Shown piece after piece: positions 35,652 to 49,152 of a stretch of 64,000 nucleotides of DNA. The translations under genes and the position numbers were made by a program. The DNA is taken from contig WHVY01000001.1 in assembly GCA_022266195.1 (NCBI GenBank), forward strand, positions 12,524,001 through 12,588,000. Direction: 5' to 3'. The stretch comes from Tetranychus cinnabarinus (lineage: Eukaryota; Arthropoda; Arachnida; Trombidiformes; Tetranychidae). How positions within the stretch are numbered: position 1 is the first letter of the stretch; every line of letters starts with the position of its first letter. The notes beneath the pieces are model-generated. The model ran no database searches. It was not told where the DNA came from and saw nothing but the letters and a program-made list of their open reading frames with translations.

Positions 35652-38600
35652 ATGGCGTTCCACATAAACCCAGCCCATAAAAAATACAGTGGTTTGGTCA
35701 CTCCAGCTCCAGTAAATACAGTTCTCATTTGTTCTCATAATGTTTTGCTAATCGGTAATTAATTATATAATTAATAAACGTTAATCTGTTCATTAACATC
35801 CAATAAAGTCCATTCGGATTATCAAATAGAGTTAAAAGTTATTGTGAAATTGAAGGCAAAAGTGAAAATTTACACTGGCTAGCGGTGAAGAGAAGATCCT
35901 GGTGGGTCCTTGCCACCAGGCCCGCCTTCCTGATTATGTTGGTAATATTTTACCTGCAGATATGCCTGAATCTTGTGAGGCATTAGAGGAATTAAGATGG
36001 ACCCCGGGATTACCTGATTGTGATTTAATCATGTATCTGCGTGCAGCTCGAAGTATGGCTGCTTTCGCAGGTATGTGTGATGGTGGTTCAGCTGACGATG
36101 GCTGTTCTGCTGCATCGCGAGACGACATCACTATAAATGCACTAGAATTGGTAAGTTGATTTGTTTGTTTTTTTTTCTTCATTTAATTGGCTTAGTTTAA
36201 CTCACTTATGAACTTTTACATGTGCCTTTTACATGTTGCCTTGGCTAGACTTTTTAGTAATTACATAGAAAAGTTTAATTTAATTTGTAATTAAATTGTA
36301 ATCTATAATTTTTTACTATCAGCTGTCTATTTATTATCTTTTGTTAAGCCATTTGAATTACCTTATCTTGTTCCTTATTGAATCCATTAATCTCTTTGTA
36401 ATCATACCATTTATCCGGTTAAATCAATATAACAAATTGATTAAGCTTTTATAATTCTTCCTTCACTGAATTACCGTGTCTCTCTTTTCATTATGACTCT
36501 CCCCTTTCCTTTATTTATAATTGTTTACTTTTCTTTCTATTCCATAGTTGCATGATAACAATTATGATACTGGTAAAGCTCTACAAGCTTTAGTTAAGAA
36601 TCCAATACCCAAAAGTACAGATAAAAAGTGGTCTGAAGAAGAGCAAAAGAAATTTGTCAAGGGTATTCGTCAATACGGAAAAAACTTTTTCAAGATCAGG
36701 AAAGAGTTATTACCTCAAAAAGAAACATCCGATTTGGTTGAATATTATTATTTATGGAAGAAAACACCTAGAGCAGCATCAACTGTAAGTCTTATCAGTA
36801 TGAATTGTCGTTCTTTATTTATTCACTTTATGCTTTTCATTATTCCACCGAACAGGATTTTAATTCTGCAAACAGACCTCACCGAAGACACCGAAGACAA
36901 AATGTTTTGAAGAGAATCAGAGCAGCCAATGCCGCAAGTCCTAGTAATAATAAAGGTTCTAGCAACTTGGATAATTGTGAAGATCAAAGTGAGAATATAA
37001 GTGATCCACAATCACCGGTTTCTCCCTCTCAATTAGTTTCAAGTCCAACTAACGATCAACCAATTATAAGTGAACCCTTGGAAAAGAATGAAGATAAAGT
37101 TGAAGAGTCTTCAACCGTGACAATTAATAACAACTCAACTGTGTTGACACAAAAGGAGGAATCAAATGCATCCGAAGAAGAAAAATTAGTTACAATAAAA
37201 CCTTCAAGCCCTATCAGTGATCAAGCTAGTGTCAATGATTTAACCGAAAAGAGTACAGAAAAAATCGAAGAAGATATTGACGAAAATGTCAATGAAACAT
37301 TAACTGTACTTCCTAAGGAAGAAGAATCAAGTCCTCCAGATGAAGATAAAACGGAGGTCATTCAGCCAAATTCTCAACCGCCAAGCTCACCTCAGTCACA
37401 AAATGAAATTTCAGGCAAACTTAATGGACAAACAAGTACTCAACCAACATCCAAAGATTTATGGGAGATTGAAAATCACGATGATAATGAGATCAAAATT
37501 AAGAAATCAGATCCATCTCCTACTCCATTCTCGTCTAATCCTGTAAGTAGTGATTTACTTGTTTTTTATCTAGCTCACATGGATTATCTACATCTATTAA
37601 ATTTTATCAGTACAAAAGGATCATATTGAATTACAGTTTTTATCGATCCGATGAACTCAGATTCAGTGTTAATTATTTAGGATTTGACTAATGTCTACCG
37701 ATTAATCAAGTAAAGTGACTGTCAAATCAATCGAAAATAATTTCTATTACTTTATTTTTATCTCTATCATTCTAGCTAATTAGATTACTTCATCACATTC
37801 AACTATCAATGTTATTTTATTTATTAAAGCTTTGCCTCGTTTTTCATTTCTGTTCAGATACCGATTTCAAGTTTGCTATTTACAATAATAATTGACATAT
37901 TTCTTCTCAATCAATCTATCAAATTAGATTCGAGAAACAGCTCGAATTACTTGGAAGGAAATTATTATGATTTTAAAAATAGGATTGCCATATTTTCATT
38001 TAACTTTAGATAAAAATTGCTTTATTGGATTATTTGGTTGATTTCATTATCAATTAATTGGGTGCTTTTTACAATCTAATATCTGATCTATTTCCTTTGT
38101 TTATTGTGTTTTTCTCAACAGATTTGTACTCCTTTGTTAATACCCAAACGAGAACCACCGCCATCTCCTCCTCAAAATGATTATGCTAATGAAAGGCCCA
38201 CTGTAAGTGATTTATGCATAAAATGCTCATAAAACAAGCTCATTTGCCTAATTTTAATGTACACTTCTATTTGATTCAGACCTTTCACTCAGTGTTGAAA
38301 AGATTCAAATTTAAAAATTCTGTTGCAACATTTTTCGTTCAATACTTTTTATCGAACTGTAAACACTTGAAATTTTTATTATCTAGTTAGTTGTTTAATT
38401 ATCTTAAATAATAGTTTCATTTAGCATTATAAAATGTTTAAAAAAAGGAAATGCACAATAGAAGAGAGTAATTTGATAAATGAGCTTGTTTTGTTAATTT
38501 ATTCATTAAACATGAATAATTGATTTATTCATTTGATCAGATAATACTTGATTTATATAGTTTTATTCAATGTTCACATTGAAACTTTTAATTTTTTAGT

Positions 38601-41600
38601 GTTCAGTTAATGATGAAGTAATTTTTCATTATTTTCAGGTTCCTCCTCCTTCCTCTCCTCCCGTTCCCTCTGAGGTGAACACGTCGGAACCTATCAACAT
38701 GACCACTCATCATCCACCACCATCTCCTGTTCGTATCAAAGAAGAAGTTGTTTATAACGGTAGCGAGGCTCCAGCTCGTTCTTCACCTCTGATTCGGCGA
38801 GTCTCTCCTGCACCTCCATCTCAACCAGCTGAAATGCCAACCTTCCCGCAATTCATGTTGCCACCTAGGCCTGAATCTCAGTCACAACATCCTCTGTTAC
38901 TACCTCCACCACCTCCTCCACCTTTAACTCAACAATCACCTTTGATAAATCTTAACAACAATATGAATAACTTGAATAATAATAATAGTAATAACTTATT
39001 GCCTCCTTCATTGGGATCTCAGCCCACCAATATTGAGACTCATGTACATAGAAAGACTCCATTAGAATCAAATGAAGCACCTCGTATCAAACCTCCAAAA
39101 GAGAGACACTCGTCTTCGCCATCTTCAAGATCATTGCCTCCTTCCAGATCAAACAATACAAATTTAATCAATAACTCTAATATAATTACCAGTAATAGCG
39201 GTCACATGAATAATACAAGTGTCACCATCAGTAGTATACCGTCAAACAGTATACCTACTAATGGTGGTCTTCTTGGTAATATTGGTCGACCATCAAATGA
39301 TTCAACTCCATCCTCAACATCAGCCCAGCTCACGCATCCATCATTCAGCTTAGCTACTAGTTTACCTGTTGAACAACGTTTGCACGCTGTTCCAACATCG
39401 TATGCTTCAGCATCTCATTCTAGTTCATCACCACTGAATGTCCCTCAAATGACTTCTCATGGATTTCCTTATCCTCATCACATGTTACCACCTGGTTTAC
39501 CTCCTTACTTTAATCCTCATGGAGGTGTACCTCCACCCTCTCCTCATTGGTATGCAGTCACTAGAGGTATGCAACCCGGGGCGATGGGTTTTCCACCTCA
39601 TGGTGTACCAACTCCTTCACCGCATTCACATTCGCACCATCAGCCTCACTCTTCAATGCTCTCATCATCTAAACCCAAATCACCAGTCATTTCACATGCC
39701 AATCGAATAACAAATAGTAGTCCAGCATCGCAATCGCCATTATTTCATGGTTTACAACAACAATCCAGTTTATCATCTTCTTTGTTCTCCCAAGGACCAA
39801 TGTCTATTAAGCATGAAAGAGACGTTTATCGTGGCTCATTAGATGCTAAAATGGATAGAAATGATCTTCAAGTGATTGAAGAGGAGGAAGACCAGCATCC
39901 TCCGCACATTTCTCGGGGCCCAAGTCCAGAGTTGAAAATTGATGACAGTGAATGTCATCGTAGTCAATCTGCAATGTAAGTCCTCTCTTTATCAACTTGT
40001 TATTCAACTTAAAAATGAAAACAAAATAGACGCAAATTTGTTTATTACTTGCTTTTCCAAGTATTTGTTTCAACATTGATTTTCATCCAGGAAAACTGGA
40101 CAGAAAAGAAATATCTTGTTCCTCTTCCTTGTCACTTTTAATGGTTAATCTATTTGGTCTCAAGTTGATTATATCAAATAAGCTCGACAGATCGAGGTCT
40201 ATCTATTTTTACAAGTGTATCATGTTGCTTAGTAATTTGATCTTGAACGGTAACCACAATAAGATAGCAACTCGATGGTTTCTGAAAAAATAAAGAGAAA
40301 AGGCAGCAAAAGAAGAGAAAGAGAAAGAAGAGAAAGAAATAGAAGGAAAGTGCGTGTAAAGACACAAATTTAAAGGGGCAAACAAAAGCTTTGAGATTGA
40401 GCTTAACTTGTTTTCACTTCTATTCATCATTTGACTTCCCCTCTAGTCCTGCCGATAATAAAGGTGGTAAGGGAAAGAAAATTGAAAGAGAAGAGAAATG
40501 AAGAGAGAGAAGAAGAAAGATTGAAACTATTTATAGCTAGTTAAACTGGGTTTACTATCATCTAACATCCATCATTTTCTTGTCTACTCCATCAACTCAG
40601 CTAATTTGTTGAAGCATTTTAATGTTTACAAGCTGCGGTTACAGAATATTTACAATTGGCATATAACCTTTTCACCGAAATACTTGCGTTTCTCATATCA
40701 AAAGAAAGAGAAGAAAAAGATGATTAAGAAAGATTAAGTCCATTTTTCTCGCTTGAATACCTTTTTAAAGTGTGATTTTATTCGTATTGAAGGTCAATGT
40801 TAATTATTCACTGATAGTTTCATGACCTTCTAATTGTCATCATCACAATAAGTTCATGTTTCGTTTCGTTCAGTAGTCCACATTTTTGAAGATACTTCAT
40901 CTCTTGAAATAATTAATACTTTCCTCTTACTCTTTTCTTGCTCACTTTTCAAATGAGGAGAAAAACAAAACTCAAGAATAAGAGGAAATTACTTGTAGAT
41001 AAATCACCTAATTTATCATTAACTTTCTGTATACATTTGTATTTTTATTTACGCATTTTAATGTGACTTTTTTAATCCAAAAAATGGCAACTTAATTTAT
41101 TTTATTGGTTTCTGTTGTTCACATAATATCCCATAAAAATGCTAATTTACTTGTGCTCTTGTTATAAGTTATTAAATGTTTCACTCTCATGGGTTTTAAA
41201 AGATTATTTGAGTCTTTTGAACGCCCTTTGAAAATTGTATCAGAAAAAGAATTGTTGATTCTCTTGAATTTCATGAATCAGTTGTTTCTATTTAATTAGT
41301 TGTTTTACGAGTTAATCTTTGATTTTGTGCATCCAGTCAACTTTCACTACAGTAGTTGTTAATTGGTAAATGTTATCAAAAATGATTATCAATATGATTG
41401 TTGATATGAATACAGGTTAATATTTAACAATTGGTTACGCCAATCAGTATTTCAACTTGTTTAACAATATTGTGTGCGTTGAGATATTGTGAGTCTGAAC
41501 TTGAGGTTAACTAATGATATTGAGCATTGACAATTACTTGAACCACTCCTTCATAAGAAGCATTTCCTTAGGTGTTGGACCGTGTTAACAGAATATTAAC

Positions 41601-44600
41601 CCCAACTTTCATAGTCAACCTGGACCAATCACCTTTTAGCCAATTGATTTTATATTCTGATATTGCGCATAACGATACTATCATGTTCTTCTTTATCCTG
41701 GTTCTTCTCGTGAAAGAAATCTATCGATTTACATTACAAGGTTTACAAGATGATAACTCTCACGAATCTTACCGGAAAACCGCAATCTCTTTTTTATCAT
41801 CTTTCTTTTTTTAAACCAATATTCTGTTGATGTCTACTCTTTGTTACTCTTTTTTTACACAATTTATCCTTTTGTTTTTAGCCTGTTGATGTAACAAACA
41901 AACTAACATTTATCTTCATCATTTGAAAACAATCTCTTTAACATACAATCCAATTTTAACCATCGAATCACACCTTTCACTGAATCTTTATTATAGTCTT
42001 AAACAGGCTTTTTATTTGACTTTCTTCCTCCTCTTCTTTCTCCCTTCTTCTTCCCCTTTCTTCATCTTCATTGCTCTCTCCTTTTTCCCTCTTTTCTTCC
42101 CTTTTTCCCCTCTCAAACAAGCTTCTTCACCTCTCCACCAGTAATCACTTGTAGACACTTCACTTCAAACAAAACACTCCATGAGCCGTAAAATGATCAT
42201 AGATGTCATTACTTAGTAAGAAAAAAAATCGATCAAAGTTTGGATAAAATTGATAGCTTTACTAAGATTTCTTTTTTACACACAAATTTCCATTGTAACT
42301 TTGGGTTCGAACACAGCATATCCTGAAGACCAAATGAATACCTCAATCAGGGCCGGAAATGATTTCCGAGCTTCTCTCTTGTCTGTTTATCATAATCATT
42401 ATTATATAATCTCCTTGTTAAAGCTTTTTTTCTTGCTTCATTTTTACTTCCCTTTTCACTTATTCTGTTTGTCATCTGGTAATTGATTAATAGTTTACAA
42501 ACTTTACTAAATGGATTGTTCATGGGCAAGTCAATTTGCTGCTAATATCATCAATCCAACATCAAGATAACTGATAGATTATTTTAGAACATGTACCTTT
42601 TTCTCATTCTTTTCTCCACTTCCCCACAAACAACTATAAACATTTATTATAACCTTTTTTATACACAAAGTTATCAGCGCAAGTTCCATCTTTAACACTC
42701 TCTTCTCTGTTGAATTTACTTGAGTTTCAAACAAGGCTTATATAGAAAGATAAAGAGTAAATTTGGAAATATTTGTTTGGGAATATGAAGTTAAGAAGAA
42801 AAAATCGGCAATGCGAAAATAAAATTAAAAGAAAGGAAAGTAAGAATCTTGATAACCTCAGTTAACCCCAAACTGTATATTTCATTACCTTGGCTTTTGA
42901 ACACTCGTCTTTTGATTCATGGAAAGGCTGTTCTAAGATAATCTTGATTGATGGTTGATCTGTTAGACTCTAAATGCTACTAAAGACTATCTTATTCAAC
43001 TCGCTTTCCCGTCTCACATCTCATCGGTTATAATGTATTTAACCACCCAAATTGGCTTTTCTCTATCTCAAAAATCGTGTAAATAAAAAAATTGAAAAGG
43101 TTTATGTTATGTTTCATTGTTATTATTACTAGTTGTACACATCAAAATTAATCAATATTTTTTATACCTTTCAAGTAATTTGTAGCTTCTGACTAATAGA
43201 AAATGAATTTGAAACTTTTTGACAAATTTACTATTGACATTTAAACGCAATTAAGTCAAGTTATTTATCATCTTTTTTTCTTCATTTTTTTAGATTTCTC
43301 CGTCATTGGAATCGTGGTGACAATTCATGTGCAAGAACTGATTTAACATTTAAACCTGTTCCTGATTCTCAGTTAGCAAGGAAACGAGAAGAAAGAGCTC
43401 GAAAAGCTGTTGAAAAGGAAAGAGAAGAACAAAAGAAGTTGGCCGCAGAGAAAGGACTCCTTGGCCACGGACCCAATGACTCGAACCACCATCTAAGTCC
43501 ATTTGATCGACATACTCCTAGATCTAATTTTGCTGATACACCTGCTTTAAGGCACCTCAGTGAATATGCACGGCCTCATGCAGCCTTTTCCCCAAGTTAT
43601 CCTCGTACATCCGTTGCTGGTCCTATGGTTGGCAGTGGACCTTCTCTATCATTTGGTGTTCCAATTTCCGAAGCTCCTCATGGGATGGATCCAATGATTC
43701 ATTATCAGATTGCAGGACTTTATGGACCTGCTTTTGCTAGACGAATTGAACATGAAGAACGAGAGAAACGTGAACGATTCGAATTAGAAAAACGAGAACA
43801 ACTTAAAGAACAAGAGATGAAAAATAGAATGGCTTCCTTTGCAGGCCAACAATCGAACCCTGCTCATGGATTTTTCGATCCACACCTTATCGATATACAA
43901 CGTCGTTTTGCTGCTGCTCAATCAGCTGCGGCTGCTGGGGCACCAATGGGTGGTAACCCATCAAATACTCCAGTTCCCCCTGGAGCCATGGGATCTCCAT
44001 TCTCTCTGTTTAACCCAAATGAAAGAGAAAGAAATGAAATAAGGTAATCTTTGTTTACTAAGCTATTTGTATTTTACTTTTTACTTTTTTATAATTTTAC
44101 AAAAAATTTAAATTGCATCTACTATTTACACATATTTATTATTTTGATTATTTTACAGATCAATGATGCCCCCTGGTGCAAACGCTGAAGCTCTTGCTGC
44201 TGCTGAACGTTACCAAGCAGAAAGATTAAATTTATTTGAATCCCTAAATCGATACCAAATGTCTGGACTTACAGCGTCCGAATTGCACTCTCATGCTCAT
44301 ACTCACGCACATAATCACGCTCATGCTCATACTCATCTACATTTACATCCTGCAGATGCAAATTCAGCGGCGGCAGCAGCTGCGGCAACTGCAGCCACCA
44401 TGGTCCTACCGCCGCATCAATCCTTTTTGGATCCATCGATGAGGTAAAATATTTACTATTACATTTTGCTTTTACATTTAGGGTATCCTGATGGCGAACT
44501 ATTTCGTTAATCATTAAGTATCATTTTCCACTTATTAATTATCATATTTCCGTTTTTCTTTGTTTTAGGAACGATGGTCCAATGCACTCTGGTCATTCAT

Positions 44601-44767
44601 TACTGCCTCCTTCCGCATATCCTGGTGGACCTAGATCTGGTTTGATGCACAGACCCGAAATGTTACACCTTGGAGCGAGTGGACTTTTAAGACCACCCTT
44701 CGATGACCCAAACTCTGGATCATGCCTTATAAATCCTATGATGCAACTTAGGCAGCAAAGATTTTGA
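35652..44767 (+). CDS. Gug: Atrophin/Grunge (RERE-like) nuclear corepressor
   Basis: Corepressor that recruits histone-modifying enzymes to nuclear receptors and other factors. Exons: 35652-35711 (tentative), about 35893-36150, 36548-36784, 36856-37542, 38122-38202, 38639-39975, 43294-44043, 44159-44443, 44569-44767. All junctions from exon 2 onward are in phase. An ELM2-type region (DCDLIMYLRAARSMAAFAGM) and a SANT domain (KKWSEEEQKKFVKGIRQYGK...) come first. Long Pro/Ser/Asn-rich regions follow. The Atrophin C-terminal box (RHWNRGDNSCARTDLTFKPV, then a charged coiled helix) is in exons 6-7, and a His/Ala-rich stretch (HSHAHTHAHNHAHAHTHLHL) in exon 8. No BAH domain or GATA finger is seen, as expected for the fly-type short form. 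The proposed start sits in a strong CAAGATGGCG context; exon 1 and the exon 2 acceptor are uncertain. Confidence 0.92.
39976..43293 (+). other. 3.3-kb intron of Atrophin
   Basis: The longest intron in the window. Noncoding, with a pyrimidine-rich tract (42020-42130). Small open frames here have no recognisable domain. Confidence 0.7.
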
Positions 44768-44784
44768 TTGATTAATCAATATAA

Positions 44785-46484
44785 TAACTGATTTTGTGTG
44801 TTAAAATAATTGATATTGACATCTATTTTGGATCAAAATCATGTTGGATAGTTTAACTGAGCTTCCTTTGACTAAACCCAGTGTGGGAGTTGAGGGTTTA
44901 CAACAAGCAAGAGAAAAAGTAAAAAATTTGTGTGAAGAAACAAATGCTTTGCTTAAGAAAAATGTTTACAAAAATTATCAACTCTTTATTGAAACATCTA
45001 AAGAAATATCATTCCTTAAAAGTGAAATGTCATCATTATCTCAGCTAATCAATGAGGAACAAAATTTAATAAGCTCTCTACAAGAGATGTCAATCTGTGG
45101 TGACAGACAGGGACCTTTATCATCTTCAATGGATAAAAAAGATCTGACCATTAATAATATGGATGACCGAAGACTTTCAGGTACAACTGGTAAACCAAGT
45201 ACTCCTGGAAGGATGGGAAGCTCATTTACCAGTGATACATCTAATTCATTTGATAAAATTGACCAATGTATGTCACCTATTGGAGTTAATTTTGGTGAAT
45301 CTGAAATGTTAGAGGAGGAGTGTCAATCTGATTCTGAAATGGCACCAACATGGTTAATTGAGTTATCCGAAGATCTAGATGTTTGTATTGCACAGCGAAA
45401 TTTTGAGGATGCTGTTAATCTGGTACACAAATTTAATGATCATTTTGCCTTGTATCCAAAATTTTGTAAAGATCCCTCACAGGGTGATTTGAAGAATAAA
45501 ATAAATGGTCAAATTGAAGATTTGATAAAAGCCGTTTCCAAGGAACTAGAGATTGTACCTGATAGACCGATGCAAAATGGACCTCGTGCTGCTAGAAGAG
45601 CAGTTAATCTTCTAATTCGATTAGGACGTTCTTCAATGGCAACTGAAATTTTTTTGGCTCAAAGAAGTGCTATTCTAAGATATTGTTTAATGCAACAAAA
45701 GAAAGAAGGTGCAACATTGCCTTATATTGAACGTATGAGTACAGTTTTTTTCACAAATATCCAAGAAAGTTGTCGAGAATTTCAGAGAGCTTTTGGTCTG
45801 GCAAATACAACATCAGGAACTGGAACATTATCCTCTGCTGATAGTATATCATTAAACAACATGAATGATAAAATGAGTGGATTTTCTCTTTCATTAGCCA
45901 TGGCATGTCTTGTATCTTGGGTAAAGAAAAAGCTGAAACATTATTTAGATTCATTTTGTGGTCATGTTTTCACAACTCAAGTACCTCCATCAATAGCCTC
46001 TGAATGTATTGCCATAGTCAATCATCAATGTAAAAAACTAAGATCTAATGTTCATATAGATTTAGTTTTTTATTGTGATCAACGCCTCCGACCAGGAATT
46101 GAAAAGATAATCAATGAATCACGGGATAAATTAATGGAAGCTATTAAACATAGATGTTCAAACGACAAATGGTTTCCTCAAAATTTTGGTAACAAAGCTG
46201 CTATGACAAAATTTTTGGAAGAAATGAAAGAATGTAATTTAAATGTTCAGAATTTTGTTTATGATGAATGTCGCCTTTCACTTACAAGTAATACAACATC
46301 TTTTGCCAAATCATATCTTCATTGTTTACGTGATTTGGTTAAATTATCAACCTTGTTCACTCATAAATTAATGGTCAATGCACTGGTCACTCCTTTTAAA
46401 GCTCATATTAGGAATATCGATGCAGGTGGCACATCGAATTTTTACTGCATGTATTTTATCTTTCCATCAATATCACAATCATGA
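44785..46484 (+). pseudogene. EXO84 (EXOC8) tandem copy A, 3'-truncated
   Basis: Exocyst subunit copy starting at 44841, 547 residues in one exon. It matches copy B (50891-52636) from 44785/50835, including 56 bp of 5' flank, to 46424/52474, with few differences (for example Lys/Glu, Gly/Ala and Ile/Leu changes near the middle). After KAHIRNID the sequence becomes unrelated and stops, so about 50 C-terminal residues of the cullin-like repeat domain are replaced by about 20 others. The duplicated stretch begins 18 bp after the Atrophin stop. It may be transcribed as a 3' extension of Atrophin. Probably non-functional, although the frame is open throughout. Confidence 0.8.
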
Positions 46485-47118
46485 TAACTATTATATATAA
46501 ACAAATAATGTCATATGATATTTAACTTACTTATAATCCCTTTTGAACTAATTTACAAATACTGATTAGTTCAAACCTTGTCACTCAAAAGTGTAAAAGT
46601 GTAAAAGAAATCATCTCAGACCATCTCGCAAACAATACATAAATCCTAACTATAAATTTAGTTTTCAATTTTAACGGTTCAATTTCTTTTGTGGACCAAC
46701 AAGTTTTATTAAAGATATAAATTCCTAAAGGGATTCATCATGAAGCATTTCTTATTTCTATCATTTTATTGTTTATTTTTCCGTGATAATGACGAGATAA
46801 ATAAACATGGGATCAAATTACCTAAATTAAATGGAAATCCGGGAATAAATATTTATGCTGACAATTGTGAGATATATGAACATTCACCTTAAATTTAATA
46901 AGTTTTTTAAACTTGTCCTTAAACCAATCACAATCGTGAGTTTCTTTAGATATAATATAATATCATTCAATTTAAAATATAGAAATTAATCAAATATGGT
47001 TTGATATCAAATAAATCAAATTAATATGAACCAAGACGTCTGTTGTGGTGCGTTGAAGCGTATTTAAATCAAGATACAAGAAGATATAATCAATTATTGA
47101 GCAATATAAAATTGAATT
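46485..47118. other. Intergenic, EXO84 copy A / PCMTD
   Basis: AT-rich, no gene or clear repeat recognised. Confidence 0.5.
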
Positions 47119-48027
47119 TTAAGTTTCATCAATTAAATTGTAGTAGGTTAAAATTCTCCGTTCTGGACTTTTTTGCCACTCTTCGTTTTCTCGACAGCTG
47201 CTCAGATTGATAAGGCCTTTGACTTTATTTCGACAAAGTTCTGTCAATTTAACAGGATCGATCATCGCTAGAAGAAGAAAAAAGACAATTAGAAGTTATA
47301 TCAAAAATTGACATTTACTATTTAACTCACGTAATTTGATCAAAACATCATCAGGTTTAGGTCGAGTTATAGCTGCAAAACTAACAGCATATACATATCT
47401 TTTTTTGAACTCAGTATCAGAAACACGGTTGATCACAGCTAATTGGTCATCTATGGGCATAATGAGTAAACCATTTATCTTAATGAATTGTCTCAAGTAA
47501 GGTTCGTCTTTTTCGGTACATGCAGTGCCACAATAAACGCGATCGTATTGTCGGATGGTTGATGGATCAATTTTTAAAAAGTTACCAGAAATGAAGGTCG
47601 GTTCACAAAACTCGAACTGAGTAAGGTTAGATAATTTGGTTTTAAATTCCTCCAATTTTTTGTAGGCATAATCAACAACACTTTGATGGAGCTCTACTCC
47701 GTGGTTAATACCTGTTTTACCAAGTACGAGGCCAACCATGGTACTAAGATAGCCTGTTCCTGAGCCAAGATTGAGAAATGAAAGACCAGGTTTTAAATCG
47801 AGATACTCCATTACCTCTGAGTAAATGCATGGAGCAGAAAGGTGGAGAAGTCCATCTTTCCAAGCTGTATCTCGATAGGCATCTTCTTTGAAATCATCTG
47901 TATAATAATGTCCACGATCAACAGCACGGAAAATTTTTTCGACCTCTTGAGAACGAATTATTCTAGCTGCGACAAGATTGTCCACCAATTCATCATTATC
48001 TTCTCCAGCACTCACTGCGCCTCCCAT
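47119..48027 (-). CDS. PCMTD-type isoaspartyl methyltransferase-domain protein
   Basis: Exons on the minus strand: 48027-47331 and 47267-47119, 281 residues. The start MGGAVSAGEDNDELVDNL is nearly the same as in PCMTD1/2, whose N-terminal Gly is a likely myristoylation site. The Rossmann SAM-binding motif LNLGSGTGYLSTMVG and the substrate loop SAPCIYSEVME are intact. The second exon has KLTELCRNKVKGLI, which looks like an elongin BC box, in line with PCMTD proteins acting as cullin-RING substrate receptors. It is about 75 residues shorter than human PCMTD1: the basic/acidic tail and C-terminal part are missing. Divergent to MED31. Confidence 0.9.
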
Positions 48028-48558
48028 GATTTACCTCGTCGAAAGAAAATCTCTTGATATTTGTCACAAATTTGTAATTTTTTATTTTCTTTATGACATA
48101 ACAGATTATAAAACAAAACAGAATATTTGATCAACGAAATTTAAGATGGAGAAATTGCACAGGAAAATAAAATAAAATTAATTTTTTAGCAAATAAACAT
48201 CCTATTGCACGGACGTTATTAAAAAATTAAGACATTAAAAATGAATCATTTGTCAAGTTTAAAATTACAATTTATCATACAATTAATCAAAAAAATGATA
48301 AATAAACAAAGGAAGAGATTACCATAGTTACCATAAGTAAATTTTGCTTTATTTATTTTGATTTAGGGAAAGACATTGAAGGCGCTGCATTTGTTTTCAG
48401 CTGCACTAATGCCATCTAATGAAAGCTATCACATTTCATGATTTTAGATTCTGGTATGTTTCATCTTCAAATTAAATCAAAGTTTCTAAATCTTTTTAGT
48501 AATTTAGTGTATCTTTTTTATTATTTCTGCTGTACATTTCAACAAGCATCACAATTAC
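48028..48558. promoter_or_regulatory. Divergent promoter region, PCMTD / MED31
   Basis: 531 bp separate the two start codons, so promoters must share this space. Includes a GGCGCTGCA...GCCATCTAATG stretch (48382-48420) resembling the TAGATGGC words at 61452 and 61524. Confidence 0.45.
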
Positions 48559-49152
48559 ATGATGGCATTAGCTACAAGAGGTGGTAAGTATTGCAAATTA
48601 GTGTAAAATGGTTAGTTTCTTAAAGCCAATTTCATTTCTATTTCAGAGACAGAAGAACAGCAGAAAATGAGATTCCAAGTGGAACTTGAATTTGTCCAAT
48701 GCTTTGCCAACCCTAACTACCTTAATTGTGAGTGACTGTTTCTATGTCTTTGCAGCTTTACTGACTAATCTTTTTCTGTACATATAGTTCTTGCTCAAAG
48801 AGGGTATTTCAAAGAAAAAACCTTTATTAACTACCTTAAATACTTAAAGTATTGGAAAAGACCTGAATATGCCAAGTACTTGAAGTAAGTGTATACTGTC
48901 ATCGCTTTTCAAATATTTAACTCGCGTCTAATTGTGTGTTTTTATCTACCTTTCTCTGTCTATTATTTTTACTCAACGCTTAGATTTCCGATGTGTCTTC
49001 ATTTCTTGGATCTTCTTCAATATGAACACTTTAGACGAGAATTGTCATCAAGTGCGTGTACTACTTTCATTGAGGACCAACAGCTACTTCACTGGCAAGG
49101 TTACATTAGGAAAAGAATGCGTCTTTTACAGAAAACTGATGAACCAACATAA
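48559..49152 (+). CDS. MED31: Mediator subunit 31
   Basis: Small conserved Mediator middle-module subunit linking activators and RNA polymerase II. Exons 48559-48583, 48647-48727, 48788-48884, 48984-49152; phases agree and give 123 residues. The core is almost unchanged from other animals: RFQVELEFVQCFANPNYLNF, LAQRGYFKEKTFINYLKYLKYWK, YAKYLKFPMCLHFLDLLQYE and HWQGYIRKRMRLLQ. Two start ATGs lie in tandem (48559 and 48562). Introns are only 60-100 bp. Confidence 0.95.

Noticed and set aside
41923..42144. Hydrophobic open frame in the large Atrophin intron
   Set aside because: It arises from a pyrimidine-rich tract and lacks splice support or a recognisable domain.
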